Assembly (NCBI GenBank): GCA_946406115.1
Contig: OX291561.1
Coordinates: 4,642,273 to 4,706,272, forward strand
Direction of reading: 5' to 3'
Length of the DNA stretch: 64,000 nt
From: Apoda limacodes
Taxonomy: Eukaryota > Arthropoda > Insecta > Lepidoptera > Limacodidae
The number at the start of each line of letters is the position of its first letter. Within the stretch, counting starts at the first letter, position 1. The translations under genes were made by a program, and so were the position numbers. The notes below the pieces were generated by a model. It did not search any database. It was not told where the DNA came from and saw only the letters and a list, made by a program, of their open reading frames with translations. Positions 32,601 through 45,500 of this stretch are shown here, piece after piece.

Positions 32601-33220
32601 ATATGTATGTGTACTATTTATGTAATATATATATATAATATGTATCTATGTTATGTAAGTATATGTGTATGTCTATGTATATCTATTTATATTTATATAT
32701 GTAGGTATATATTAACATATACCAATATTTTGTTATTATTCTAATTTTTATTTATATTGCATCACCTACCTTATACTGCTTATTTTTAAGATCAAAGTTT
32801 CCTCTACCCAAAGTTTGCCTAGCAGAGATCGCTCTTAAGCGATAAGGCCGCCTTATTGTGTACTTTCCAAAATAATGTGATAGTTTTAAGTAAATTTTTG
32901 GTGTGCAATAAAGAAACCATCTATCTATCTATCTTTTCAAAATTCCTTATATGATGAATACAAATTGAAAAATCCAATGGGGGCGCCACTTTTACTTATG
33001 TAAGCCCCTATATTTGCGTTTCGTACCCAATTTCTATTATAGCCTACGCTGCGCTGTACGTCTGTCGGGTTAACAGGAGATTCTTTTGAACCGTTATTAT
33101 TTATTCTGCCTTTAAAGGTCACGCCACACATTTATCAATGCTCTTATTTCCATAACATTGAGACTTTCATGCTTTATTAGGTTTTATACAACTTGTGACT
33201 GCTAACAAAGTATCTGTTTC

Positions 33221-33296
33221 ACGTCGTGGCACGTTACGTTACGGCTTCACATCGTGGCACGTTACGTTACGGCTTCACAGCGTGACACGTTACAGT
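33221..33296. repeat. Short tandem repeat, 32-bp unit
   Basis: CGTGGCACGTTACGTTACGG then CTTCACAT, about 2.5 copies. The surrounding 33030-33540 otherwise shows nothing recognisable. Confidence 0.85.
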
Positions 33297-33554
33297 TCAA
33301 ACTTGAACTGCTGGCGATCTACCTCAATATTGTGACTACGATTGATCGACTCTGAGAGGCTGTAAGTATGTGTGATGCAGGATTGTTGTCTAGGTAGGGT
33401 GCACACGTATAGATATTAGTTTTATCGCACAATATACATTTTTGAGTCAAGGTTAGTGTAGGTCTGCTCTAAAATATTAATGAAAAACCTCTTAATTATT
33501 AGAAATTACGAGTTTATTGGGTGTTACAAAACAAAGGAGTTTTATTATTAAACT

Positions 33555-35242
33555 TTAAAGAGTGACTATGGATGTTGAAGCTTGGCACTGCATGTCCTCA
33601 GCATACTTTTCATAAGGTGGTAGGTAGTTACCGAGTGCTAATCGCAAGCATGATAACAAATGTTCGTTGATTAATCGATTGCGCTGTTTTGACTTAATTA
33701 TCTTCATTACAGAAAATGCAGACTCGTAGAAGGAAGTTGACCCAAACATTGCCGACAGTTGAAGGAAGATTTGCCTTAGATTCGGATATTCGGATCTTCA
33801 GATATAAAAGATCAGAATTTTTTATCAGATCAGTTTATTTGTTGAAATCTGCAATAAGGATAACTCATAAATGATGTGATATTTGCCAATTCACTGAAAT
33901 CATAAAAACGTGTTTCAAATTGAACCAACATATTTGAAGATAATATCAAAAATATGATAATTCGACTGAGGAATCCTTGCTTTTAAAGACGTAAATGTTT
34001 CAGATCCTTTCTTTTCATTTGATCTATCGTAAGTTGCAATTGACTTTTGAATGCGTTTATTGCGCTTATCATCTCAATAATAGTTTTTCCTTAACCTTGA
34101 AGCTCAAAGTTAATGGTGTTTAAATGCATTGTGATGTCTGTCAAAATTCCAAATTTGTCAGCCGTTACCGTTTTTCAGCATCTGAGCGTCATCACCTCTT
34201 TCGTCCAGAAAAGTTGTTATTTCGAGCAATAATTGTTGGAACCTATCTAGGAATTTCCCGCGACTCAACCAGCTGACGTCCGTGTGAAGAAATATATCAG
34301 TGTGTTCAACTGACTCACTATCTTCCAACTGCAATTTAAAGAGCTGTCGTTGTAAGCTACGTGCACGGATGGAATTCACAATTTTTATTGTAATTCCCAT
34401 AATCTCCTCCATATTTAGAATTTTTCAACACAAAACTTCTTGATGTATAATGTAATAGAAGAAGAAAAATGAAGGGAAATCGTCATTAGCTCGACACAAT
34501 GCCACAAAACTGTTTTTGTTTCCAGTAATTGCTGGTTCTCCATCGATTGTAATTTATATTTTGGTAGCTTGTAGTTTGCTACAAAATTTAAGAAAACCTC
34601 ATATATATCTTCGCCACGGATCTTTTCTTTCAGAGGAATCGTTGTCAAAAACTCCTCCTTAGTCAACATGTCAATGAATACCATATGAATAAAAATATGT
34701 CAGCTGGTCAGTATCTGTCATATCGGTGGTTTCTTAAACTGTAAAGAAAAGTATGTACTTTCCATAATATCATATATAAGTTAATCTGCCTTGTAACAGT
34801 TGGACGAGACAGCTGAAGTTCTTTAATAGCAGACATAATCTCTGTTTTATTTTTAAAATCTCTAAATAATGTCTCGCCCGCTTCAATAAATGCTTCCTTC
34901 ATAACCCATCCATCTTCAAATGGTTTTTCGTGTTTCGCCAATGTATAACATATTTTAAATGACGCTATCGTTGCAGCTTTTGTATGGTTTGTTCTTTTTT
35001 CAAACAAGTTACCAAATGACGTTCAACGTACAATCGTTTTCTTAATTCACTCCGTAAGGGAAAATCCTTTCATAGTTTTTATGAGCCGTTTTATGATGCC
35101 TCTCTAAGTTCCCACGCTTAGATATTGCAACTCACGCACGGCAAATGATACAAATACACTTATCCTTTATCATACAAAAGAAAAATTCTTCCTCCCAATT
35201 ATTATCAATATGATACGTTATGATTCTCTTAGCCGCACTCAT
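33555..35242 (-). pseudogene. hAT transposase, GTF2IRD2/ZBED-like, broken
   Basis: Read on the minus strand from ATG at 35242: a degenerate BED-type zinc finger (CICIICRA, a stop, then KRGNLERHHKTAH), then pieces with TKAATIASFKICYTLAKHEK, TKEEFLTTIPLKEKIRGEDI, MGITIKIVNSIRARSLQRQL, HTDVSWLSRGKFLDRFQQLL, and a C-terminal dimerisation segment FGSTSFYESAFSVMKIIKSK, NRLINEHLLSCLRLAL. The order and motifs match hAT transposases related to GTF2IRD2/ZBED proteins. Several frameshifts and stops make it non-functional. TIRs and the 8-bp duplication were not identified. Confidence 0.85.
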
Positions 35243-35555
35243 TTTGTAATATTTATTAATAAACTTTGTATCGACGCGACGTATTCCAGCAGGCGCAGCT
35301 TTATATCAGCGCAAACGAAGTCTCGAATGTTCCCGTCAAACATGCCGCCCGAAGTTTCAAGAACAAGTGGCGGAAATAAAAAACGCGACTTTTCTTTGAC
35401 CACTACCGCGCGTTCCTTTGGTAAAGCCGCCATTTGCTAGCGAATTTATGAGCCAATCTGTCCCAATTTTGGATCAAATATATTTTAGTAGTTCATTTAT
35501 TAAATTTGTTTTATTTACCTACCTACTAAAACAAAATTTGTGTAAATAGTTCTAT

Positions 35556-36178
35556 GTCGGAATTTTTCACGACATCGAATCAAAAAGCATCGACCGTTTG
35601 AGAATTTACGCACTTTGGGTATGTTGGATCCTGATTTGACCAAAGAGCTCATTCAACCAGTCGGGGACAGAGCAAACTTTTCAAAAAAATTTAGAAGATT
35701 GGAAAATATTATTTAACGAGACATCTTCGCAGCCTAAGGAGGTAATAAAAGATATTACTGTATAACAGCTTTTGTTTGTCATACCTACTCATTTCCCAGC
35801 TTTCACTTCTATTAAAATTGTTGTAAATCAATTTCTTCTTTGTTGCATGCAATTAATGTCAGAAACAACCAAGCCGATTTGAGAAATTGTTTTCTAGGAA
35901 GCTACAAACCCAAAAAGCGTAGGAGTCACCAACAAGCAATAACTAGGTAGTTCTTTAGCGCAATTTTTCCGTGTGTCATTATTTCAGATTGATCTTGTGA
36001 ATACCGAAGTGGATATTCTCAATGATAGCCACAAATGTATTACTATAGATGATGATAATATAGATGATTTGTGTGGACACCACTCATGATGTATTAAGTG
36101 ATGCGCCAATAAAGATTCAATTAACTTACTGCATGAATCACCACATCCAGAAATACTAAAAAAAACCTAACTAATTTT
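35556..36178 (+). pseudogene. Broken two-to-three-exon gene remnant with SAM-like segment
   Basis: LGMLDPDLTKELIQPVGDRA then NFSKKF (about 35600-35690) resembles the end of a SAM-like domain. A frameshift leads to FNETSSQPKE and a GTAATA donor at 35742. A TTTCAG acceptor at about 35987 precedes IDLVNTEVDILNDSHK, and a further stretch reads NLLHESPHPEILKK near 36130. Together they look like a broken copy of a cellular or transposon-borne gene. Family assignment is tentative. Confidence 0.35.
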
Positions 36179-36179
36179 T

Positions 36180-36490
36180 TAGGGTTCCGTACCCAAAGCG
36201 TAAAAACGGGACCCTATTACTAAGACTCACTGTCTGTCTGTATGTCTATCTGTCCGTCTGTCAGCGTCACCAGGCTTTATCTCATAAACCGTGATAGCTA
36301 GACAGTTGAAATTTTCACAGATGATGTATTTCTCTTGCCGCTACAACAACTAATACTAAAAAAGAATAACATAAATATTTAATGCGGTCTCCTACACAAA
36401 CAACACACGTGATTTCTGTGCAGTTTTTTGTAAATTAGTAAGGAACCCTCGTTGCGCGAGCCAGGCTCGCACTTGCCCTGTTTTTTTTTG
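36180..36490. repeat. RTE-like repeat fragment
   Basis: TTAGGGTTCCGTACCCAAAG, AACGGGACCCTATTACTAAG, then TGTCTGTC runs, AACCGTGATAGCTAGACAGT and a tail GAACCCTCGTTGCGCGAGCC. A very common lepidopteran repeat; related to 12510-12740. Confidence 0.6.
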
Positions 36491-36589
36491 TAATATAAGA
36501 AAACTTGAGTACTATCAAATCTTTTTGATTTTTGTTGTAACAACCTTGTCTTACCAAGGTAGTAAACAAGTTTATGGCCCACCTTATTT

Positions 36590-36760
36590 AAAGCGGTTTC
36601 CGTAGCCTATGGACGCTTGCAACACCAGTGGCATTACTCAAGCGATGCCCATGTTGTCGTCCCTAAAGAAAACCTTGGCAGGGATTCCATAACCTTAGCG
36701 TTCGCGGGAGGAAGCACCTCCTAAACCGTACAGTGTGTGATGTAAAATCTCCCCCCGTGA
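36590..36760 (-). mobile_element. LINE 3' fragment, related to 21750-22142
   Basis: Shares AAAACCTTGGCAGGGA and TTCGCGGGAGG with the minus-strand LINE at 21750-22142. Short and decayed. Confidence 0.5.
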
Positions 36761-36853
36761 AATAGAAGAGAAAAGACTTTAATTGATTTTGATAAAATAT
36801 AATTTGGTAGTAGAAATAAATGAAAATCCTAAATACTAGTGTTTATAACTTAG

Positions 36854-36951
36854 CTATGTCTGTCTAATCTCGCCGTTGAGAAACCGGAGTATGCTCGTAG
36901 GTTCCCGCTTGTCGTTCATGCTCACACCACGCTGAGTTCGCTTATCCGCTC
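36854..36951 (-). CDS. Possible terminal exon of an unrecognised gene
   Basis: On the minus strand an acceptor (TTTTCGAATTCCAG) precedes an open stretch that includes QRGVSMNDKREPTSILRFLN and ends TAG at 36854. Its composition (CpG, balanced codons) differs from the AT-rich surroundings. No upstream exon was found, so it may be a fragment. Confidence 0.3.
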
Positions 36952-36959
36952 CTGGAATT

Positions 36960-38930
36960 CGAAAATAAAAGTGTGTATATATTGGATTCATAATAATTAA
37001 TAATATAGATTTTTGAATCTTAGTTTAAAAAAAAAAAAAAAATATGAAATTATAAATAAACAAATAAAATTACAAATATCAAGTTAGAAGTTAAGAAACA
37101 TTTTTAATTAATTGGACCCTTTATCCTTATCTTCAAACAGATATAATTAATTCTGCTTTTTTGTAATCACCAAATTAATTATGATAATTTGACCAATCAT
37201 ATCTGTTGCCCTCTCCTCGAGATTTTTAAATAGAAAAACCGCAATCTATTTAAGATCTCTACACATAAAGGCTGTCCAGTGACTCTATTTACTACGTAAC
37301 AAAAAAATTAAAACACTCAAAAAAAAGAAACAAGAAATACAAATTGAGTGTTTGGAATGTACTAATTTTAACTGTCAGCGAGTTATGATGGGCCAATTAT
37401 AAGTCATGAAAAAAAAAAGGACGCTGAAAGAAAATTAGATTAATACATAGATCATAAGGTTTCGTCCAGTTAATTTTTATTTATAAACTTTCCAATAGCG
37501 GCACTTCTTACTTGACGTCAAGTTAGCGGGTAAGTATATTCACAAACAATTTTTCATACAAATTTTGTATCTTAAATTTCTCGGCTAATTATAGGCTTTC
37601 CAAAAAGCATAGTCCGTTGTTATTTTTCTTTTTAAACTGTTCTCACATATATAATATATATACGCTAAAGGTACGTTTTCATGGGAGCGATTGTCGCTCA
37701 GCGGGGCTCAGAGTTCAGCGATAGCTGGCGACAGCTGACAGCCGCTCTGCTACTATCTGCTACTTTGCAGCATATATATGTATGTTTTGCATAACATAAC
37801 CCTTAAACGATTGAGTTTATTTTTGTTTATTTTCGCAATATATGATTATAGGATATTAAGGCGTTTATTAATGCAAGGTTATTAGAATACAGAGTTTTTT
37901 ATTACTATATTTTAGAATTTTATTGCACTTTTGTCAATGAATTAAATGATAAAATTGTAAATTATAATTTTTTTCAACGAAAACTGAATTTTTATATTTT
38001 TCTGAATTATGTCTACAAATTTATACTTATCTACATGTTGTATATAATATTTCTTTCTACAAAATAATAATTTGCAAATAATGTATAAATTCAGTGTTTA
38101 TAAATAATCTGAATTGAAAATTGACGGAAATGATAAAATTGCAAATTATAATTTTTTCCAACGAAGATTGAATTTTTATATTTTTCTGAATTATGTCTAC
38201 AAATAATTATTTCAGTCTACGAATAATAATTTACAAATAATAATTATAAACTTTGTATGTGTATTTGTATGTATATTTATTTGGCACGTCATTCATTCAT
38301 TTAAAAACATAACAGATATAACATCCATGAAGAACCTGGAAAAATTATGCCACGATTTTAAGAAATCTTAAAATTTTTATAAAATGTCTTTGAAATTCAG
38401 AAACTTTTGTGGCAATTTTCGAAATGTTTTCAAATTTTCTCATTTTTAAAAATTTAATGATTTTTTACAAGTTTAGCATTTTTTTGTAATTCACTTCGTG
38501 GTGGATTCTTTGAAACGAGAGACATATATATATATTGATTGACATAAAATGTCAATCAAGTTTTTCTAACATTGATAATTGAGGATATTACATGAAAATT
38601 TCACTCAATGAAAAACTGTTGATATTTCGAGGAACTACAATGTGACCTGTTCAATTTGGAAAACAACTGAAATTTTCAAACTTTGTATGTTTGCAAAGAC
38701 CAAACCATATTTTTAACTTGAGTTTTCACTTGAAATTTACCACGTACAGAGATTTAATTTTCCATATATCAAATACGGAATGTTGTGAGTGTGAATTTAA
38801 AAAAAAATTTTCAAACATTAATGTACAAAGTATTTGCTGATCATTTCTAATTATCTTGATTAGATTTAACTTGATTCTAGATAAAAAATAAAAATAAAAG
38901 GTGAAAAAACACTGTGTGAGAATTGATTTT
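36960..38930. other. AT-rich intergenic DNA, no gene seen
   Basis: Long A/T runs and weak internal duplication (TTGTAAATTATAATTTTTTT at about 37960 and TTGCAAATTATAATTTTTTC at about 38140, followed by the same GAATTTTTATATTTTTCTGA). A 24-bp hairpin lies at about 38538. Nothing coding. Confidence 0.5.
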
Positions 38931-39082
38931 ACGAAAAACCACTACTGATCACTACACGTAGTACAACCAATAGTGATTTGGACAATAGTGATGCGTAGTG
39001 ATGATGAAAATTGGTATTTTTTTTTATTGAAATAACATTTTTACCTAAATTTTTTTATTAAAATACAAAAATACATAACATG

Positions 39083-39340
39083 TTAAGGTAGTATGCGTAA
39101 GGTGCGTACTTTTCGATTGATTGTGATAAAAAAAATTATTTGAATGTAAAAAACAGTAGTTTTCTCTAAAAAAAATTCGTAGAGTAAACTTTTTGAGTGA
39201 ATGGTGAAAAGGGTTTTTACCCCATGAAAAAAATGTACAATTTGTCAAAGGACAAATATTCTTATAAGGTTCTAAATATCTCATGAAATTTTTTTATCAA
39301 AATCTATAGAAAAGTACGCACCTTATACGTACTACCTTAA
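39083..39340. mobile_element. MITE flanked by TTAA
   Basis: TTAAGGTAGTATGCGTAAGG, TGCGTACTTTTC on the left is mirrored by GAAAAGTACGCACCTTATAC, GTACTACCTTAA on the right, about 52-bp arms, 258 bp in total. TTAA at both ends would fit a piggyBac-type MITE. Confidence 0.7.
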
Positions 39341-39353
39341 TGTTTATTACAAT

Positions 39354-39902
39354 CTACTTCACATTTGCCGCTTTCTCTTCGATACTCCTGGGTGTAATGA
39401 AGTTCTGCAATAAAAGTAAATATTAATGTAAATAAAGAATGAGTTTTTAAATGAGTTTTAAAAGCAATACATTACATATTCTGTCGTTGTGTTTGCCACA
39501 GCATCAGCGACTTTTATGGCTTGGTCTGCTACGTTCTGAAAAAATATCATAATTAAAATTTCAATTATAAATTGAAAATCCTTAAAAAATGATGAAAATA
39601 TCAATAGAATTGAAAGAATAGTACATTTAGTAAGAAAAAAAACTTCTATCAGTGGTGCGAATGAAATTTTGTTCGAAAAACAAATATGAGAAAGTCTACT
39701 TTTGACCCTGCAGCGGTCGAAAAAAGTGGATTTCTCACCTGTTTTAGTATAAAAATTTGTATGGAAGTACACAAAAATACATCTGATATTATAGTTAATG
39801 ATTTATAATTTTAATAAATATGGTTACAAATAACTTTCTTTATTTGCTCTTACATTTCCTCTTCTTTGAATTCCTCTTCTTCCATTCCCTCGGATTTTGA
39901 TG
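39354..39902 (-). CDS. Possible small spliced gene inside the 2.5-kb element
   Basis: Minus strand. Exon 39535-39476 (acceptor TTTTTTCAG, donor GTAATG) encodes NVADQAIKVADAVANTTTEY. Exon 39404-39354 (acceptor TTATTGCAG) continues in phase with NFITPRSIEEKAANVK and a stop, followed within a few bases by AATAAA. An upstream piece at about 39902-39852 (acceptor TTTATAG, donor GTAAGAG) is open in the matching phase but has no start codon. The product would be a short amphipathic peptide of unknown role. Confidence 0.28.
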
Positions 39903-41884
39903 ACCTATAAAATGAATATTAATATGCAATTAAAATTCAATGGAAATTAAAAAAATAAGATTTCAATTTTACTACTCAGATTTTAGTACGTCATGAGAAT
40001 TATGTGAATTTGTCCACTTAAGAAAAAAAGGGTAATGAAAATAAACTTGTAAAATTAAAAAAGTAAATAAACTAAATAACAGACATTTTGGCCGCTCAGT
40101 TCATTTTTCTACATTTTCGAGAATGAATCAAATTTTTACAACTTTTTTGAGATTTCAAAACTTTAGAGATATTCCAATATTTTTTTATTTTAAACTTTTT
40201 TATTGCATAATTTTTTCAAGAACCTATAAATTTTACATCAGGAATATATTTTTTTCCAAACTTAAAAATTTTATTCAATGTTTCGATTTTTTTTAAATGT
40301 TTCAAAAATTTTTTAATGTTTAAAATTCATTACTTTTTTTGAAATTAAGAAATTTTTTGGACATTCAAAAATGTTTTCTTCATTTTCAGCACCTTCTACA
40401 CTTTTTAATACTTTTTCCACATGTTTATATTTTTAAGCTTTTATAAAGTATAGTTGAAAATACACATTTTTAACATTTTTGCCGTTTTTAAGTTGAAAAA
40501 ATTTTGTTTTTTAATTTTTCGTACATTTTTGTGTAAAATTTCAAAAAGTAACATAGAAAAAATTTTTTTATCGCTAAATAATATTAGGCAATTGAAAATG
40601 AAACAATATTTGACTGTGAAAATAATCATGAACAATGTCATTATGAATTTATCATGTAATAATTTTTATTAAATTATTTTTCTCGCGAACGTCAGTGCTT
40701 CTATTCATGTTTGCAAAATTAGAATTGCTTTTAAAATATTTTTGATAAATGTTCAGGTTATGGTCACTGAACGGATATGAGGTGAATAAAATTAATATGA
40801 TGTGCATGATTATTTTACTCGACATACATACAATGTATTACATTTTGTGTATTTATAATGAATAGATGTATATCCTAAGAGAAGCGCGTTGAGGAAAAGT
40901 AATAAAAATCATAAATACTCACATTTCTATCAGTTGTTTACTTTCGTTGCGCGATTTTCGACGTCCGGATCAATGTCAGATCGATGTACGATGAGCTAAT
41001 GCGCAACCGCAGTCGCACCAGTCGTGCGAGAATTTCAAATTTAGGAAATACATTAAGTGTAAAACAAATGTAATTTTTGAATTTGTAAAAAATATTAGTC
41101 TATTACAAAAATAATTCGTCTAAATCATATTTTGAGGGTACTTTTTTTACTGAATTCATTGCATTATTCGTTTTTCATTAAACATTCAATTTCGTTCTCC
41201 TTCAAAAATTAAAACTAGAAAATTACTTAATATTTAACAGTATATTCAAGAATGTTAGCTAATTGAATTTGAAAATAGATATAATACATAATAATAATAA
41301 TAACAATCCACAAAGATCCACGAGATCATCACTTTTCGTGGTGCAACTCACTTATTTGCACTCTTGTAATCATTACTGGCACTATTGGAACAATACGCTT
41401 TCACTACTGAAATCTAAGTACTGATGAGTAGTGATCAATAGTGGTTTTTCGTACGTAAATTTTATACCTTCATATATTAAGGTAAAAAATTTACTTATTT
41501 TTTACTAAACTGTAATTTTACATGCAAAGCTTCTTTGCTTATTTTTTTTTCACTTTCAGTTGTCTAAAAAGTATACAATTTCTGCAATTTTTTTCAGGCC
41601 TTATCAAAAATGTTATCCAATCTTTATCGAAAGGTTGATATACAGGAAGGATGCAACATTTTTAATTATCTGTAATATTTTTAATCCGAACTTCGTTTTT
41701 CTATCTGATATTTTGTATTTACTTTTTGAACTGTAAGAGAATATATTTACCGCTATATTGTCAATAAAACGGTTAAAATAAAAAATAAAAAATCGAATTC
41801 TTAAAATCGGTAGATAAGGAGACTCTCTGATTTAAATAAATTATGAGTTTTATGAAATTATACATCGTGTTTTTATTAATAATA

Positions 41885-42382
41885 GTCCAGTCAAATTAGA
41901 TCATTTTCGGCCCGATTCAGGGAAAAATTCGGACCCTATTAAGATTTTGACCAGAGGCTCTTCTAACAGCACTAATGAAACGTATAAAATTGGGGAGAAG
42001 GTTGAAGGGTCTTCAAGACATCCCCATCTCATTTCACGTGAACCCGTATCGCGGGAGGGGCGGCAGGTTGAAGTGACCTTCTCGCGCAGCGCCGACGCCG
42101 CGCGGCCGTGGGCACTGGGGAGGGGATGGCGACTTCGCGCTTTCCGCGGCTCGCGCGGAGACGCGGCCAAACGCTGCGGCAACTTTGAAATGCCATAACT
42201 CGGGAACCGCTTGATGAAATGTGATGATCTTTTTTTTATTTGATATAGCGTTTCGAGAGGAACAATAATAAGCCCTCGAATTGGCGCTGTTGCCACTTAA
42301 ATAAATGTTTATTGCAAATATGTTTTTTTAGCCGAAATTTTTTTTTTGGTTTTTTAGCCGAAAAAACCTAATTTGACTGGAC
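41885..42382. mobile_element. TA-flanked TIR element with a GC-rich core
   Basis: GTCCAGTCAAATTAG at 41885 is mirrored by CTAATTTGACTGGAC at 42368-42382, with TA on both sides, as for Tc1/mariner-type MITEs. The centre (about 42035-42190) is very GC- and CpG-rich in otherwise AT-rich DNA. No transposase ORF. Confidence 0.7.
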
Positions 42383-42529
42383 TATAGAACATTTCTAAAT
42401 CAGATATTAGTCTTACAGCTCTACTAGACTCAAATTTATAAATTTCCCTTATTCGATTTTTCAATAATTTAACTATAAAAATGTGTAAAAAATTCTTTGT
42501 CTCTTTGTTTAAACTTATTTAATTTACAG

Positions 42530-45500
42530 AGTTAGGAGAACGAATGAAAGAAGGCAATATTGCAGTGAAAACGTATAGGAAAGCAAACGACAATGTGAAA
42601 TATGGACAGTTAGAACCAGGTTTTATGTACAATGAGGGTGTCTTACGACAAGTCAAGTATGAAGTTAATATGAAATCAAGAATTGATCCTGACGTCGTAG
42701 TAGCTCTCCATGAGTTGAAAAGGGAGGCGTGCAAAGACTCAATTCATGACATTGGATATGACCCCTTTTTCGTTCATTATTGGTCGGCATATCAACTCCA
42801 CCAATACAAAATATTACAAAAGAGAGGGAAGTTGACAGCGGAAATAGATGCAACCGGTGGAATTGCCCATAAAGTAACTTACAAGAGTGGCACTTCTTCT
42901 CCGGTAAGAACATTTTTTTCATAAAAACTAAATCCATCTATACTGAAAATGACCTCTTCAAACTCTCGTAGAAAGTGAATTGATTTTTATAAGAATTAGT
43001 AATCGAAGTATAATACTTATGTCATTACATTTTACAACGCATTCCATTTTTCATATTAATAGATATTACTGAGCAAAATATGCGAATAATGCGAAAATCA
43101 TACATATTTATACAATAATCTCATAGTAAGGGTTTTCCAATAATATTAATTACTTCAGTGTGAACTGTCGTCACTTTTCGCAATATAGAAATACGATTAT
43201 ATATAAATATGAGGGTGTTCATTGTGTGGTCAGATATTGAGAAAGGTATATTTACATGATTGTCAGTCAATTTGTGTGATCGAGTTTATTATCAAAGTAT
43301 ATATATATGCTTTTGAGATATGAATTTCGATTCATTGTCCAGGTTTATTATTTCAAAATTACGGCATAATTCGAGCTTATTTTTCGCGAATTACAATTAC
43401 AATTACAAATAATTTCTTGAGTTTATTGATTTTTTTTAATTGATTTATTAATTCCTTGAATTATTTAAAAATTTCATTTTTCTGCGAGATTTATGTTGTT
43501 TTTAGGGTGTTTAGGCTCAGTGACCGTAAATTCGACATTATTTTTGTGTAATCAATTTGTTTACACAATTTTTTCTGCAATTCATTCAAAAATATATTGT
43601 ATTTCAGCAAAATTGAAGTGGTTTTTGATGATTTTTAGTCGAATTGATGAACCAGAATTCGACATTATTTTTGCAACATTCATGCGATTCAACAGTGAAC
43701 ATTCATGCGATTATTCAAAGAAATTATTAGATGATTTTCAAGACGTATAAATGTTAGAAAAATAATGACACATTCTGGTTTATTGACACTAAAAACTATA
43801 AGAAGGATTTCAATCTTGCAGAAATATGATATTCTGAAATGAATATTTCAGAAAAAAATGTTCAAACAAATTGATATCACAAGAATTATGTCGAATTTTG
43901 GTTCACGAGCCTCAAAACCTTGAAGACGACATGCAAATCTTGCAGAAAAATAACATTTTCATATAATTTGTAAAGCAAATTGTTTAAATAAATTGATATA
44001 GCAAAAAAATTTTAAATTCTTTTTTAACGGCGGAAAAAACAGAAAAGTTACATAATAATGAGAAAAAAACGTTTTATCCGTAAAATGGCAATATTCTGTG
44101 ATTTGCGAAAAATAACCATTCCATATCCTTTTAATTTTTTTGTTTGAACATTATCGGGTCAGAAAGAACTTTCAAAATCTCTCAGTAATTTACAAGTTCA
44201 CAAAAATTGATTACATAAAAAATTTTGTAGCAAAAGATTCATTACAATATTGTAATGAATCTTTTATTCTTGCCCTGTATGGGCCTGAGAAATTTGTAAA
44301 TAATAATTATTAGTCAAAAGAAACCATATTATTAGATTTGTTAACGTTAGATTACAAAAGATCCAAATTATCTGTATAAAATTCACAAAATATTACTACG
44401 TATTTATTAATTTCTTTATTATATAAGATCAACGGGCATTTCCATGTTTCATTACAAGAAATATATAAAATACAATCATATTGATAGCACTAGTATAATT
44501 GAATACACGCAGATTATTTCTTTTATTCAACATAAAAATGAATTATTCTGGTCACTATTTATTCATTTTCTTAATTTCCAGAAAAAAACTGCTATTTCAT
44601 TAAGTAAAATGATCAAAATGTACAAAAGTTCTTTCCAACTCGACAGGTAAACTCGTATCACATTATTACAAAAATTTAATGACATTTTATATCATTTCAG
44701 GTTGTTTTTTTGTACCAAATGATGGTGATAAATTCCGATGAATCTCATGCATTCCCCGCTGCACAAATGCTGAGTTCAAAGCATAACACCAAAACTCTGA
44801 ATTCCTGGCTTCTTGAAATTATCCGCAGTGGTGCTAGCAGTCCAGACGAAGCAGTGATGGATAGTAGTCGAGCGCTATTGTCAGCATCGATTCGAGCATA
44901 CACCTCTTGTGAAACCATCGCTGGGTATGCCAAACAGTGCTTCCAAAACTTGAAGGGAACAGCTGCTTTACCAAAATGTTATATCAGAATCGATGTGGCC
45001 CATTACATCAAGTCGTGGCGCGATTTCATCTGCAAAACAAATCCGAACATAATGCCAAGAATATTAAAATTTTATCTCAGTGCGATTGGGCAGGCCATTA
45101 TGGCAGATTCTCTTGAAAAATTTGAATCCATCATTACATCGTTACTGATAGTAAGCCAAAGCACGTATGATGGAAATGGGACACCTTGCGATGAGCATAA
45201 ATTGAAAAAAGTCTGATTACAGCAGAGGAAAATTCTTTCGTTGGAGAAGCAAGTCAAATAGGTATTATATATAAGCATACTATGAATTTCCGATGTCATT
45301 ATATCTCTTTTTTTTTTCATTATATCTTTATAAGCATTAAAATTTGTATTTCGAATGCAATAGAACTGAACAGTTATCAAACGTTAGAATAATAATTTTT
45401 GACAAGACCTCATAATTATTATTTTCAATATCTGCATTTTTTAGATTCAAATAGCGTGACTGGAATCATTGACAAAATAACGAAAGAGCCAGTGTCATTG

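Larger units (their letters stand above)
29700..32936 (+). mobile_element. CR1-like LINE, decayed, with (ATCT)n tail
   Basis: Contains an endonuclease domain, reverse-transcriptase motifs spread over several frames, the ORF2 C-terminal motif, GTGCAATAAAG, and a tail of ATCT repeats at 32911-32935 that serves as the 3' end in CR1/L2-type elements. Frameshifts and stops are present throughout, so it is dead. Confidence 0.85.
28942..33021. mobile_element. TIR-like ends flanking a LINE insertion
   Basis: AAACGCAAACTTAGGGGCTA ... AAAGTGGCGCCC at 28942-28985 is mirrored by GGGCGCCACTTTTACTTATG ... TATATTTGCGTTT at about 32975-33021. The simplest reading is a DNA transposon (MITE) into which the LINE at 29700-32936 later jumped. 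Confidence 0.5.
38931..41452. mobile_element. 2.5-kb element with 25-bp terminal inverted repeats
   Basis: ACGAAAAACCACTACTGATC (continuing ACTAC) at 38931-38955 is mirrored by GTAGTGATCAATAGTGGTTT (continuing TTCGT) at 41428-41452 with one mismatch. The interior is AT-rich, contains a nested MITE (39083-39340) and possible small minus-strand exons. No transposase was seen and no clear target duplication. Confidence 0.6.
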
